A stretch of 64,000 nt of DNA. Source: Aquamicrobium defluvii. Its GTDB lineage: Bacteria > Pseudomonadota > Alphaproteobacteria > Rhizobiales > Rhizobiaceae. The notes under the pieces were generated by a model. The model was not told the DNA's origin. It made no database searches and was given only the letters and a program-made list of their open reading frames with translations. This document shows positions 18,775 to 27,997 of this stretch, piece after piece (the stretch's first letter is position 1; each line of letters opens with the position of its first letter). The DNA lies in the NCBI RefSeq assembly GCF_004363725.1, contig NZ_SNZF01000009.1, positions 62,001 through 126,000 of the forward strand, given 5' to 3'. The position numbers and the translations under genes were made by a program.

Positions 18775-19852
18775 CCTCGCCGGGCAGCGGATATGCACCC
18801 TTGGTGCCCCGCCAGTGCGCAGCCGCGAACCCCAGAACCACCAGAGCGAAGCCCTGATGTGTAAGGCCCAGATGCAGCGGCACCTGCATCACCAGAGTGG
18901 CGATGCCGATGATCGCCTGCGTCAGCACGAGGATGAACAGAAACACCGCGCGGCGCGCATGCGTCGTTCCCGGAAAGCGCCTGCCGGTGGCAATCATGTG
19001 CCACAACGCCACGACGAACAGGGTGTAAGCGCCGATGCGATGCACGAATTGCACCGTCTTCGGGCTTTCGAAGAAGTTCCGCCATGCAGGTTCGAGCAAA
19101 AGCAGATCGTCGGGAATAACCTTGCCGTCCATCAGCGGCCATGTCGTGTAGCTCAGACCGGCATGAAGCCCCGCGACGAGCCCGCCGAGATAGATCTGCA
19201 CCATGATCAGAAAGGTGAGGATGCCGGCCATGCGCCGGGTGCCGCGATCCGCTGCCTCCTGCGAATGCGGGGCCAGCCCGCGCGCGACGACCATTGTGGC
19301 CATGAAGATCAGCGATGCGAGGGTGAGATGGGTCGCGAGGCGGTACTGGCTGACGCTGACGCGCTCGACCAGCCCCGAGGCCACCATCCACCAGCCAATG
19401 GCGCCCTGCAGGCCGCCGAGAGCCAGTATGCCGATGAGCTTCGGCATCAACCCCTTCTCGATGCGGCGCGTCGCCCAGAAAAATACCAGCGGGATGGCGA
19501 AGATGAAGCCTACGCCGCGGGCCAGAAGCCGGTGCGCCCACTCCCACCAGAAGATGAACTTGAACTCGGACAGGCTCATCCCGTGGTTGATCTTCTCGTA
19601 TTGCGGGATCTGCTGGTACTTCAGGAATTCCTCCTGCCATTCCGCCTCGTTCAGCGGCGGGATGACGCCATGGATCGGCTTCCATTCCGTGATCGACAGG
19701 CCGGAACCGGTCATGCGCGTCGCGCCACCGACGAGAATCAAAGCGAACAGCACCAGAAGAATGCAATAGAGCCAGAAACGCACCTGCGCCCGGTTCCGCA
19801 GGAGACGGTCCCGGTCGGGCATGGACGATGCGTGGTCGGCGTCGAGGGCCAT
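18758..19852 (-). CDS. ctaA: heme A synthase (COX15/CtaA family)
   Basis: About 364 residues and highly hydrophobic, with eight or so membrane helices. The COX15 hallmarks are [21 protein letters not shown] near residue 45, [14 protein letters not shown] with a heme-ligand His, and paired His residues in later helices ([21 protein letters not shown]). The enzyme oxidises the C8 methyl of heme O to make heme A for cytochrome aa3 oxidase. The ATG at 19852 is chosen over 19897 because the extra residues are not family-like. It is divergent from the DUF2842 gene. Confidence 0.92.
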   Translation of the reverse strand: MALDADHASSMPDRDRLLRNRAQVRFWLYCILLVLFALILVGGATRMTGSGLSITEWKPIHGVIPPLNEAEWQEEFLKYQQIPQYEKINHGMSLSEFKFIFWWEWAHRLLARGVGFIFAIPLVFFWATRRIEKGLMPKLIGILALGGLQGAIGWWMVASGLVERVSVSQYRLATHLTLASLIFMATMVVARGLAPHSQEAADRGTRRMAGILTFLIMVQIYLGGLVAGLHAGLSYTTWPLMDGKVIPDDLLLLEPAWRNFFESPKTVQFVHRIGAYTLFVVALWHMIATGRRFPGTTHARRAVFLFILVLTQAIIGIATLVMQVPLHLGLTHQGFALVVLGFAAAHWRGTKGAYPLPGEVRTAS

Positions 19853-20003
19853 TGCGTGTCTCCAGCGGATCGAAGAAGCGCCGGATTGGTGGACCATGGC
19901 GCGGACACTGGCAAGAGCGCATGGCGCGGCACGCCGTCGCGCCGCTTTGGCTTGCGCCGCTTTCGTTCAGGCCCTATGCGAGGGCAACGGAAAGGACGTC
20001 AAG

Positions 20004-20231
20004 ATGCCGGTTCGCCTCAAGAAACTGATCGGAACGATCCTGCTGGTGCTTCTCGTCGTGGTCTATTCCATCCTTGCCACGCTGATTGCGGTGGCGCAGC
20101 TTTCGCAATCCGGGCCGGTCGTCCACCTGCTGTTCTTCCTGATCGGAGGGCTGGTCTGGATCCTGCCGGCCATGCTGATCATCAAATGGATGATCAGGGA
20201 GCCGAAGCCGCGCCGGGCAGGTAACGGCTAG
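20004..20231 (+). CDS. DUF2842 domain-containing small membrane protein
   Basis: A protein of 75 residues with two membrane helices (about 8-30 and 41-62) and a basic tail. It matches the DUF2842 family found across alphaproteobacteria, often beside heme/cytochrome oxidase genes as here. Its function is unknown. AAAGGA lies eight bases before the ATG, which fixes the start within a longer open frame. The stop overlaps the convergent L,D-transpeptidase gene by four bases. Confidence 0.82.
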   Translation: MPVRLKKLIGTILLVLLVVVYSILATLIAVAQLSQSGPVVHLLFFLIGGLVWILPAMLIIKWMIREPKPRRAGNG

Positions 20232-22084
20232 CCCGAAGGCGAGCGCACCGCTTCGGTGGCGGAGATCGCCTGCTTCAGCCGGTCGTCGCGCCCATAGACA
20301 TCGCCGAAATATTCGACCTTCCCCGACATGTTGGGCCAGGCGGTGAAATAGGCCACATAGACCGGAATACGGCGCGTCACCTTTTCCGTGGAATGGCCCT
20401 TTTTAAGCTTCTCGGCAATGTGGTCGACGGAAGTGCCGAGCACGGCCGCAGCCATGCCGCGCGGGTCCTGCAAGCGCACGCAGCCGTGGCTAAGCGCACG
20501 CATGTCGCGCTGGAAATAGGCTTTCTGCGGCGTGTCGTGCATGTAGATGGCATGCTTGTTCGGAAACAGGATTTTCAGTTCCCCGAGTGCATTCGCCTCG
20601 CTGGGGGCCTGGCGCACATTGAACGGCACCTTGCCGCCATATTGCCCCCAGTCGATCGCGGACGAGGGAATGCGTTTGCCTTTGGCATCGGTCACTTCGT
20701 AGCCTGCGCGGTCGAGATAGCCCGGATCGCTGCGCAGTCTGGGCAGCATCTCGTTGACGATGATGGACTGTGGTACGCCCCAATAGGGGTTGTAATCCAC
20801 CTGTTTGATTTCGTCGTAGAAGAAGCTGGTCTGGTTGCTGATGCTGCCGATGACCGTGCGCGTCTTCAGCTTCTCCTCGCCACCCTCGATATAGCTTGCG
20901 GTAAAGGCCGGCTGGTTGATGAACACGCGCGGACTGCCGAGATCGGAAGGCAGCCAGCGTATCTGCTCCATGGCGATGCGCACCTTGTTCAGCCTGTCGG
21001 CCTTCGATTCGCCGGCTATGGCGGCAACCGTGCGTGCGCCGACGATGCCATCCGGCTTGAGACCGGCCTTTTTCTGCACGTCCTCGAACAGCGGTACCAG
21101 TTCGGGCCCGTAAACCTCGCTGGCGGAAAGGCGCGTCAGCACTTCGCCATGGCGCGCGCGCATGTCCTCGTCGAGGTCCCGCTGGATCAGCCTCAGCAGC
21201 TTCGGCAGTTCGGGGCTCGATTGACCCGGCTTCAGAAGCAGTCCGGCGTCGACAACGATGTCGTTCTCCGCACTGGCCTCCAGCGCCTCCAGCTCTACCC
21301 GCAGCGCCTCGTATTCCGGAGTCTGCGGATGGCGCGACTCCAGATAGGCGCGCACTTCCCTTGTGTGGGCCAGAATGTCCAGAACGCCGGAAAGATTTAC
21401 CGGCTTTTCCGGAAAGTCGTAATAGCCCGAAATGCGGTTCGGCTGGATGCGGCCCTGCCGCGCATCGCGCACATAACGAAGCACACGCGCCGAAAGAGCC
21501 ATCTCGAAACGGATCAGGCCGGCACGATCGGTTGCCCGCTCCGCACCCTCCCCCGCATCCGGCACGTCGACCGTGTAATCCGCAGGCGAAAATCCGTGAC
21601 TGGACGCCTCGCCGAGAACGCGGACTGCCTCCCGCGCCTTTTCATCGGGAGCGCCGTTTGCAATCCAGATGAAATCCGGGTTGGCCGAATAATAATCGAC
21701 AAGAGCCCTGGCGATGGACGGTTCGGCCATCAGCTCGAACCCCTCGAGGGCGGAAACGGATTCCGCAAAGCTCCCGTCGGGATCGCCGGGAGAAAAAGAT
21801 GCCTTTTGCGGTGCCGCTGTCAGCGCCGTGAAATCGACCCGTGTCAGCTTGTCCGGCTTGTAGGCATTATAGGTCGGCGCAGCGATTTTCTTGATCGGAG
21901 CGGCCGCTTTCGGTTTTGGCGGCGGCGGAAATTCGCCTTGCAGCGGAGCGGAGCGCCGCTTTGACGGGCCGCCGAAAAGCATGTCCATGAGGGTCTGGGC
22001 GCTTGCGGGCTGCGCCGTCAGCGCGAGAGCGCTCCCAAGCAGGGCTGCGGATGCAAGCCACGCGGCTTTTTTGAGCTGCCTCAT
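20228..22084 (-). CDS. murein L,D-transpeptidase (YcbB/LdtD type)
   Basis: A protein of 618 residues. A Sec signal peptide ends near AQPASA (residue 29). A scaffold domain and a peptidoglycan-binding region (VQKKAGLKPDGIVGARTVAAI, about 337-357) follow, then a YkuD catalytic domain with the active-site segment LSHGCVRLQDPRG (about 528-540). This order is that of YcbB/LdtD enzymes, which form 3-3 cross-links in peptidoglycan and are important in Hyphomicrobiales cell walls. It acts in the periplasm. It is convergent with the DUF2842 gene and has about 180 bases of upstream sequence before the rhodanese gene. Confidence 0.88.
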   Translation of the reverse strand: MRQLKKAAWLASAALLGSALALTAQPASAQTLMDMLFGGPSKRRSAPLQGEFPPPPKPKAAAPIKKIAAPTYNAYKPDKLTRVDFTALTAAPQKASFSPGDPDGSFAESVSALEGFELMAEPSIARALVDYYSANPDFIWIANGAPDEKAREAVRVLGEASSHGFSPADYTVDVPDAGEGAERATDRAGLIRFEMALSARVLRYVRDARQGRIQPNRISGYYDFPEKPVNLSGVLDILAHTREVRAYLESRHPQTPEYEALRVELEALEASAENDIVVDAGLLLKPGQSSPELPKLLRLIQRDLDEDMRARHGEVLTRLSASEVYGPELVPLFEDVQKKAGLKPDGIVGARTVAAIAGESKADRLNKVRIAMEQIRWLPSDLGSPRVFINQPAFTASYIEGGEEKLKTRTVIGSISNQTSFFYDEIKQVDYNPYWGVPQSIIVNEMLPRLRSDPGYLDRAGYEVTDAKGKRIPSSAIDWGQYGGKVPFNVRQAPSEANALGELKILFPNKHAIYMHDTPQKAYFQRDMRALSHGCVRLQDPRGMAAAVLGTSVDHIAEKLKKGHSTEKVTRRIPVYVAYFTAWPNMSGKVEYFGDVYGRDDRLKQAISATEAVRSPSG

Positions 22085-22264
22085 GAGCGATCACCTGTTT
22101 GCGAACACATGGCCGCACCGCAGACAAGAGCGCGGTACGGCATTGTACCTATATTGATTCACTACGATTTGGTTAAATATGTTTGAATTCTCCGGCGCGG
22201 GTGGCCAGCGCGCACGCGCTGTGTCATCCATTCCGGTCAATGCGCACAAGTGGAGGAACGGTGC

Positions 22265-22660
22265 ATGAAGAAGGGTTTCCGGGCGTTGCTGGACGAGGCC
22301 AATGCCGAAGTCGAGACGATTTCTCCGGACGAGGCGGCAAGGCTTCTCGGCAATGAAACCGTCACCTTCGTGGACCTGCGCGACCCGCGTGAATTCGAGC
22401 GGGAAGGCAACATTCCCGGGGCGAAGCACTGCACCCGCGGCATGCTGGAATTCTGGATCGATCCGGAAAGCCCCTACCACAAGCCCTTCTTCGCCACCGG
22501 CAACTCCTTCGTGTTCTTCTGTGCCGGCGGCTGGAGATCGGCGCTGGCGGCAAAGACTGCGCAGGACATGGGCCTTCAGCCCGTCAGGCACATCGAAGGT
22601 GGCTTCGGAGCGTGGAAGAAGGCCGGGCTTCCGGTTGAGCCCGCCAAACCCAGAGCCTGA
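22265..22660 (+). CDS. rhodanese-like domain protein
   Basis: A protein of 131 residues forming one rhodanese domain: VTFVDLRDPREFEREGNIPGA (about 33-53) and the active-site Cys at 86 in FFCAGGWRSALAA. The six-residue active loop is of the single-domain sulfurtransferase type, and the C-terminus GGFGAWKKAGLPVE is typical. It may carry sulfur as a persulfide; the acceptor is unknown. GGAGG lies eight bases before the ATG at 22265, which decides against the in-frame GTG at 22250. It converges on the hydrolase gene with a three-base gap. Confidence 0.88.
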   Translation: MKKGFRALLDEANAEVETISPDEAARLLGNETVTFVDLRDPREFEREGNIPGAKHCTRGMLEFWIDPESPYHKPFFATGNSFVFFCAGGWRSALAAKTAQDMGLQPVRHIEGGFGAWKKAGLPVEPAKPRA

Positions 22661-22663
22661 GCC

Positions 22664-23578
22664 TCAATGCACCGATAAAGGTACGCCCTGCCGGTCCCTG
22701 ACGAAACTCACCGACCGCCCGACCACGGCGGGATCGGCCAGAATGCGCCGATGACCGAGCCCGTCCACCCAGTACAGCTCGACATGCTGCCCCGCTTCGG
22801 CAAAGGCCCTCGCCTGATCGGCCGGAACCTCGCGGTCGTCCGGCGCATGTACGATCAGCGTGGGCAGGCGCAACATGGCAAGCTGGCGGGAGCCCATGAA
22901 CTCATCGAGCCGCCGTCCGCAAAGACGCCGCACGCTTTCCGCCATGCTGGCCTGCGCGCGCGGCCCGACATTGAGCTGACGGCTGTATCCTTCGAACACC
23001 GAGGGAATGGAGTTCGGCGCCGCGATCAGCACCAGCCGCTTCGTCTCCACCGGCAATATTCCTGGCATGGAGCCGGCGGCTGCGTTGAGGGAAACCGCCC
23101 CGCCGAACGAGTGACCGACCACGGCCTCGAACGGCCCGAACCACTGGCTGGCCATCTGTACAGCCTCGACGGCATTCACCAGCGTCAGCCTCCTGCCGCC
23201 GGACTGGCCATGGCCGGGAAGATCGAGCGAAACGACCCGGTAGCCGGCATCGCGATAACCTGCGATGAGGAAACGCATATATTCCGTACGCGAGCGCCAG
23301 CCATGGAGGATAAGCACCGTGCCAGCCCATCGCACAGGTGTCTCCGGCCGAAACTCATATGCCGCGACGCGACCCGTCGGCGTCGTCAGGCAATGCCGGC
23401 GGGCATGCTGCATGAAATCGCCCGCCGCGATCACGGCCATGCGTTCCTTCGGCGTCAGTTTCCGAGGATTGGGCGTACGGCAGAACAGTCCGAATGCAAC
23501 GCGCCCGGTAAGCTGCGGCGCCACCTTTTCCCCGACACCGAACATGCAGCGGATGACCTTCTGCTGAAATGGTGCCAT
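22664..23578 (-). CDS. alpha/beta hydrolase
   Basis: A protein of 304 residues with the hydrolase fold: oxyanion-region VLILHGWRSRTEYMRF (about 88-103), DLPGHGQSGGR, nucleophile Ser in VVGHSFGGAVSLNAA (about 153-167), and late DDREVPADQ and LGHRR supplying the acid and His. A substrate is not evident. It is divergent from a MarR regulator 49 bases away, and two inverted repeats lie in the gap, so the hydrolase is very likely under that regulator. This suggests a role in handling a small lipophilic compound or ester sensed by MarR. Confidence 0.85.
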   Translation of the reverse strand: MAPFQQKVIRCMFGVGEKVAPQLTGRVAFGLFCRTPNPRKLTPKERMAVIAAGDFMQHARRHCLTTPTGRVAAYEFRPETPVRWAGTVLILHGWRSRTEYMRFLIAGYRDAGYRVVSLDLPGHGQSGGRRLTLVNAVEAVQMASQWFGPFEAVVGHSFGGAVSLNAAAGSMPGILPVETKRLVLIAAPNSIPSVFEGYSRQLNVGPRAQASMAESVRRLCGRRLDEFMGSRQLAMLRLPTLIVHAPDDREVPADQARAFAEAGQHVELYWVDGLGHRRILADPAVVGRSVSFVRDRQGVPLSVH

Positions 23579-23597
23579 AGTGCGAAATCCGATACTG

Positions 23598-23611
23598 GTT
23601 CAATAATGAAC
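23598..23611. promoter_or_regulatory. probable MarR operator 1
   Basis: The perfect inverted repeat GTTCA-ATAA-TGAAC lies in the gap between the divergent hydrolase and MarR genes. Its twin at 23620-23633 has the same arms, and the two centres are 22 bp apart (two helical turns), so both sites face the same side of the DNA. This is a typical arrangement for a dimeric MarR repressor controlling both genes. Confidence 0.65.
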
Positions 23612-23619
23612 AATTATTA

Positions 23620-23633
23620 GTTCAAGAATGAAC
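23620..23633. promoter_or_regulatory. probable MarR operator 2 (covers the marR start codon)
   Basis: GTTCA-AGAA-TGAAC has arms identical to operator 1. It overlaps the ATG of the MarR gene (23628-23630), so repressor binding here should directly block its own expression. Confidence 0.65.
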
Positions 23634-24089
23634 AACAAACAAGAGCTTCCCTGGGACAACCCCCGCTTCCGCAACTGGGTGGCGGTGGCACGGGCTTGCC
23701 ATGCGCTCGAACGCACGCTGGCGGCCCGGCTGGCGCCGCTCGACCTCAAGCCCGCCCAGCTCGATGTGCTGATGAACCTTTATCGCCATCCCGGCATGTC
23801 GCAGCATGACCTCGCCCGCAAGCTGCTGGTCGGGCGGTCCAATATCACCATGCTGTTGCCGCAGCTTGAAAAGCGCGGGATCGTTCGCCGTGAAGGCGAT
23901 CCGAAAGACAAGCGCATCCTGCGCCTTGCCCTCACCGATGCCGGAACCACGCTGCTGATGGAAGCGCTGAAAATCTACACGGCCCTCATCGAACTGGCGA
24001 TGGCCGAGTCGAGCCCTGCCCAGTGCGACGTGATGGGGGATCAGATGCGGCGCATCACGGACGTGCTGGATAAGGCGCGCGAATTCTGA
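23628..24089 (+). CDS. MarR family transcriptional regulator
   Basis: A protein of 153 residues with the winged helix of MarR proteins. The recognition region is HPGMSQHDLARKLLVGRSNITMLLPQLEKRGIVRR (about 53-87) and the wing is EGDPKDKRILRLALTDAG. MarR dimers usually repress a divergent gene until a small ligand binds. Two matching inverted repeats lie upstream, one over the start codon, so autorepression and control of the hydrolase are likely. The inducer is unknown. Confidence 0.9.
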   Translation: MNNKQELPWDNPRFRNWVAVARACHALERTLAARLAPLDLKPAQLDVLMNLYRHPGMSQHDLARKLLVGRSNITMLLPQLEKRGIVRREGDPKDKRILRLALTDAGTTLLMEALKIYTALIELAMAESSPAQCDVMGDQMRRITDVLDKAREF

Positions 24090-24146
24090 AGCGCCACATC
24101 CGGAACATCAGGAAAGCCCGACAGGCTATTGGAAATAAACGCCCCG

Positions 24147-24503
24147 TCATCTCCTGTCACGGCTGAGCCCTTTTTCAGCCAATTCGTCGACATAGGCTTG
24201 CCAGCGGGCTTCCTTGTGTTCACCCAGTTCGTTGAGATAGGTCCAGGTGAAAATTCCGGTACCGTGGAAATCGTCGAACGTGATGCGCACCGCGTAGTTT
24301 CCAACCGGATCGATGCGCGTGATCGTGACATCGCGCTTGCCCGGAACGGTAACCCGCTGCTCGGGCGAATGCCCCTGCACTTCGGCCGAAGGTGAAAGAA
24401 CGCGCAGCATCTCCGCCGGCAGTTCGACCGGATCGCGGCCGGGAAACGTTATGGTCAACAGTCTGCGGTCCTTCGACACCCGCAGTTCGCTCGGCGCGGC
24501 CAT
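24147..24503 (-). CDS. DUF971 domain protein (gamma-butyrobetaine hydroxylase N-domain-like)
   Basis: A protein of 118 residues consisting of one DUF971 domain: LRVSKDRRLLTITFPGRDPVELPAEMLRVLSP at the start, and VGNYAVRITFDDFHGTGIFTWTYLNELGEHKEARWQAY near the end. This domain forms the N-terminus of gamma-butyrobetaine hydroxylases and also occurs as a stand-alone protein linked to iron-sulfur or molybdenum cofactor genes. Here it is divergent from moaA, 170 bases away, which fits the latter. Its biochemical role is not established. Confidence 0.85.
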   Translation of the reverse strand: MAAPSELRVSKDRRLLTITFPGRDPVELPAEMLRVLSPSAEVQGHSPEQRVTVPGKRDVTITRIDPVGNYAVRITFDDFHGTGIFTWTYLNELGEHKEARWQAYVDELAEKGLSRDRR

Positions 24504-24673
24504 GACAATCCTTCCGAATGAGTCCGCCTACGATACAGCACCCGTTCGCCCGCTTCCACACGGGAAGGCATGTCGCGAAAGCAGCGCAAATTCGTCTTGA
24601 ACAGTACGGTGCTTCGTATCACATAGGAGCATATAACGATTGGGAAACTGCTGCGGGAAGCCTGGAACGCGCA

Positions 24674-25669
24674 ATGGATATGATCGACCCTTTCGGTCGC
24701 GCCATCACTTATCTCAGGGTTTCGGTAACGGATCGCTGCGATTTCCGTTGTGTGTACTGCATGGCGGAAGACATGGCGTTCCTGCCCCGGAAGGACCTTC
24801 TTTCGCTTGAGGAACTGGACCGGCTCTGCACAGTCTTCATAGAGAAAGGCGTTCGTAAGCTGCGACTTACCGGAGGCGAGCCGCTGGTGCGCAAGAACAT
24901 CATGCACCTCGTGCGCGAGCTTTCCCGTCATCTCCGGAGCGGGGCGCTGGAGGAGCTCACCCTCACCACCAACGGCTCGCAGCTCTGGCGCTTCGCCGGG
25001 GAACTGGCGGATGCGGGCGTGCGACGCATCAATGTTTCCCTCGATACGCTCGACCCGGAAAAATTCCACGCCATCACCCGCTGGGGCCATCTCGACAAGG
25101 TCATGGCCGGCATCGATGCCGCACAGCAGGCTGGACTCGGCATCAAGATCAATGCTGTCGCCCTGCGCGGCTTCAACGATATGGAACTGCCCGATATCCT
25201 GCGCTGGGCTCATGGCCGCGGCATGGACATGACCGTTATCGAGACCATGCCGATGGGCGAGATCGATGCCGACCGCACCGATCAGTACCTGCCGCTTTCC
25301 GTGCTGCGCGCGCAGCTTGAGCGCCGCTTCACGCTGACAGATATTCCCTTCAGGACCGGTGGCCCCGCCCGCTATGTCGAGGTGGCGGAAACCGGGGGGC
25401 GTCTGGGTTTCATAACGCCCATGACCCACAATTTCTGCGAAAGCTGCAATCGCGTGCGCCTCACCTGTACCGGAACGCTTTACATGTGCCTGGGTCAGGA
25501 GGACGCGGCCGACCTCCGCGCTCCTTTGCGGGCCTCCGAAGGCAACGAGCTTCTGTCGGCAGCAATCGATGAAGCCATTGGCCGCAAGCCCAAAGGCCAC
25601 GACTTCATCATAGACAGGCGCACAAATCGTCCATCCGTCTCCCGCCACATGAGCGTGACCGGCGGCTGA
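24674..25669 (+). CDS. moaA: GTP 3',8-cyclase MoaA
   Basis: A protein of 331 residues of the radical SAM family. The N-terminal cluster is CDFRCVYC (Cys 22, 26, 29) and the second 4Fe-4S site is [11 protein letters not shown] near residue 257. The C-terminus ends in the conserved Gly-Gly (SVTGG). MoaA converts GTP to 3',8-cyclo-GTP, the first step in molybdopterin synthesis. The frame is open to 24518, but the ATG at 24674 gives the family start. moeA/moaC are not in the window; mobA and mobB lie 1-2 kb downstream on the same strand, separated by a transporter gene. Confidence 0.95.
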   Translation: MDMIDPFGRAITYLRVSVTDRCDFRCVYCMAEDMAFLPRKDLLSLEELDRLCTVFIEKGVRKLRLTGGEPLVRKNIMHLVRELSRHLRSGALEELTLTTNGSQLWRFAGELADAGVRRINVSLDTLDPEKFHAITRWGHLDKVMAGIDAAQQAGLGIKINAVALRGFNDMELPDILRWAHGRGMDMTVIETMPMGEIDADRTDQYLPLSVLRAQLERRFTLTDIPFRTGGPARYVEVAETGGRLGFITPMTHNFCESCNRVRLTCTGTLYMCLGQEDAADLRAPLRASEGNELLSAAIDEAIGRKPKGHDFIIDRRTNRPSVSRHMSVTGG

Positions 25670-25754
25670 CCGCGTCTTTTCGGCCTCATGGTCCATTGCC
25701 GTTTGCGAACCGGCTGGTAGAGCTCTTCCCGAGCCAGTCAAAGGGGACGTTTGT

Positions 25755-26675
25755 TTGAATCTTTCCAGCAATATGCGCGGTGCCGCCTATATGGCCATCG
25801 CCATGGTCAGCTTTGCGACCAATGACGCCATTACCAAGCTGATGGCGGAAGCGATCAGCGTCGCCCAGGTCATGCTGGTCAGGGGCCTTTTCGCCTCCGT
25901 CATCATTGCGCTGATAGGCTGGCAAAGGGGTGCGTTCTTGCAGATGAGCATGATCCGGCAGCCGCTGGTCGCATTGCGCGCGGCAGGCGAAGTCGCGGCG
26001 ACCGTCACTTTCCTGCTGGCTTTGGCCCATCTTCCCATCGCCAATGTCTCCGCCGTTCTGCAAGCCCTCCCGCTTGCGGTGACCATGGGTGCCGCGCTCG
26101 CATTCGGACAAAGCGTCGGCTGGCGCAGATGGCTTGCCATTTGCGCCGGTTTCACCGGCGTCATCATCACCGTGCGGCCCGGATATGAGGGCTTCAGCGT
26201 CTACTCGCTGTTCGCGCTTGCCAGCGTGGGCTTCTGCACGGTGCGCGACCTCGCCACCAGCCGCCTGCCATCGGACATTCCAACCCATCTGGTTTCCACC
26301 ATCACCTCGGTTTCCGTGACGGTCACGGGAGCCATCCTGCTCAAGCCGATGGGGGGATGGAATCCCATGGAAATCTCGGGGGTAGCCCTGCTGGCGCTGA
26401 GCGCCACGCTTCTGCTTCTGGGCTATAATTTCATCATAATGGCGATGCGCATCGGCGAAGTCTCGTTCATCGCTCCCTTCCGCTATACATCGCTTCTGTG
26501 TTCGATCCTGCTCGGCATGATCCTGTTTTCGGAGTTTCCGGACCTGTCCATGATTGCCGGCGCAACGATCATTGTCGCCTCAGGTCTCTATACGCTCTAT
26601 CGTGAGCGTTCCGTCGGCCGGTACAAGACGGCAGCCGAAAGTGCAGGCCCCAGCATGGGCCCCGACGGCATATAG
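25755..26675 (+). CDS. DMT family (EamA) transporter
   Basis: A protein of 306 residues with about ten membrane helices arranged as two EamA repeats, the first containing MVSFATNDAITKLMAEAISVAQVMLVRG. The family exports or imports small metabolites; the substrate here is unknown. A TTG start at 25755 is supported by AAGGGGAC six bases upstream; the ATG at 25773 would remove six residues. It sits between moaA and mobA on the same strand, 11 bases before mobA, so it may be co-transcribed with the molybdenum cofactor genes. Confidence 0.82.
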   Translation: MNLSSNMRGAAYMAIAMVSFATNDAITKLMAEAISVAQVMLVRGLFASVIIALIGWQRGAFLQMSMIRQPLVALRAAGEVAATVTFLLALAHLPIANVSAVLQALPLAVTMGAALAFGQSVGWRRWLAICAGFTGVIITVRPGYEGFSVYSLFALASVGFCTVRDLATSRLPSDIPTHLVSTITSVSVTVTGAILLKPMGGWNPMEISGVALLALSATLLLLGYNFIIMAMRIGEVSFIAPFRYTSLLCSILLGMILFSEFPDLSMIAGATIIVASGLYTLYRERSVGRYKTAAESAGPSMGPDGI

Positions 26676-26686
26676 GAACTGGCGGC

Positions 26687-27307
26687 ATGCATGATGATGC
26701 GATTGCAGGACTCATTCTGGCTGGCGGTTTGTCGAGCCGCATGGGCGGCGGTGACAAATCCCTGCTGGAGCTGAATGGAAAGCCGGTGCTGCACCACATC
26801 ATCGGCCGTATAGGACCGCAGGTTGCCACGCTGGCCCTCAACGCCAACGGCCAGGTCGACCGCTTCGCCGCATTCGGCTTGCCGGTTCTGCCGGATACGG
26901 TGCCCGGATTTCCCGGCCCGCTGGCGGGCGTGCTGGCCGGTCTGGAATGGGTCGAAGCGCAGCCGTCGCATCGAACGCTCATGACCGTGGCCGGCGATAC
27001 GCCCTTCCTGCCATGCGATCTCGCAGCCCGGCTGTCGGACGCGACACGCAACGATCCTCAGGCAATCGCCGTTGCAGGTTCCTGCGGTCGTGAACATCCG
27101 GTCTTTGCGCTCTGGCCGGCAGGAATATCCGCGCCACTGCGCGCCTATCTGCATGAAGGCGGCAGGAAGGTTTTCGATTTCGTCCGCTCGAGGCCGATCG
27201 TCTCCGTGAATTTCGACTGTGCGCGAGGCATTGATCCTTTCTTCAACATCAACACGCCTGAGGATCTGGCAGAAGCACAACGCCTGATGTCGGGGGACCG
27301 GAAATGA
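26687..27307 (+). CDS. mobA: molybdenum cofactor guanylyltransferase MobA
   Basis: A protein of 206 residues. The nucleotide-binding signature GLILAGGLSSRMGGGDKSLLELNGKPVL is at about 8-35, and the metal-binding Asp is in TVAGDTPFLPCDL (about 101-113). MobA attaches GMP to molybdenum-molybdopterin to make the bis-MGD cofactor used by DMSO-reductase family enzymes such as nitrate reductases and formate dehydrogenases. Its stop overlaps mobB by four bases (ATGA). Confidence 0.94.
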   Translation: MHDDAIAGLILAGGLSSRMGGGDKSLLELNGKPVLHHIIGRIGPQVATLALNANGQVDRFAAFGLPVLPDTVPGFPGPLAGVLAGLEWVEAQPSHRTLMTVAGDTPFLPCDLAARLSDATRNDPQAIAVAGSCGREHPVFALWPAGISAPLRAYLHEGGRKVFDFVRSRPIVSVNFDCARGIDPFFNINTPEDLAEAQRLMSGDRK

Positions 27308-27813
27308 GCCGGCGCGTCTTTGGGATCACGGGCTGGAAGAACTCCGGCAAGACAACCCTCACCGAGCGGCTTGTGCGGGAACTGGTTGCGCGTGGGCGGA
27401 CGGTCTCCACCGTCAAGCATGCGCATCACGGCTTCGATATCGACAAGGAAGGTACCGACAGCTTTCGCCACCGCGAAGCGGGAGCAAGGGAAGTCGCCAT
27501 TGTGTCCGGCCGCCGCTGGGCGCTGATGCACGAACTCCATGGCGAGGAGGAGCCCGCGCTTGGCGACATCCTTGCACGTATCGCCCCCTGCGACATCGTT
27601 CTGGTGGAAGGCTACAAGCACGAAACCCACCTCAAGATCGAGGCCCGCCGCCGCGACGCGCGCGAACACGCGCCCCTGTCGCCCAATGACCCGAACATCG
27701 TCGCTGTCGCCGCCGATTGTCCGCAGCCGCGCGAGACCCTTCCGGTATTCGATATCGACGACATCCAGGCGATTGCCGACTTCATCGAGAATGCAACCCG
27801 GCTGGGAGTCTAG
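27304..27813 (+). CDS. mobB: molybdopterin-guanine dinucleotide biosynthesis protein MobB
   Basis: A protein of 169 residues. It begins VFGITGWKNSGKTTLTERL (a P-loop, about 4-22) and continues with STVKHAHHGFDIDKEGTDSFRHREAGA and LVEGYKHE, all MobB hallmarks. This GTP-binding partner of MobA is not essential in E. coli but improves cofactor loading. The ATG lies within the mobA stop, so the two are coupled. Confidence 0.93.
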   Translation: MSRRVFGITGWKNSGKTTLTERLVRELVARGRTVSTVKHAHHGFDIDKEGTDSFRHREAGAREVAIVSGRRWALMHELHGEEEPALGDILARIAPCDIVLVEGYKHETHLKIEARRRDAREHAPLSPNDPNIVAVAADCPQPRETLPVFDIDDIQAIADFIENATRLGV

Positions 27814-27895
27814 GCCGCCCGACACCTCCGGCACAGTCGCCGTGAAGGTTCTGCCGCAACATCGCCGCACACCGTCATACAGCAGGTTTTTGGTG

Positions 27896-27910
27896 TTGCT
27901 TTTCAAGCAA
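27896..27910. promoter_or_regulatory. candidate operator upstream of the amino-acid ABC operon
   Basis: TTGCTT-TTC-AAGCAA is a perfect 6-bp inverted repeat about 90 bases before the substrate-binding protein gene. It lies in the only large gap between mobB and the ABC operon, where a regulator would act. The binding protein is unknown; the Lrp-type regulator encoded downstream is one possibility. Confidence 0.35.
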
Positions 27911-27997
27911 AAACAATGGGAATATCCGTTATCCGGCGGTCGGAAGAACCGTCTGCGGGTATCGTTTCGATATTCGCGATAACCAGAGAGGAACGTC

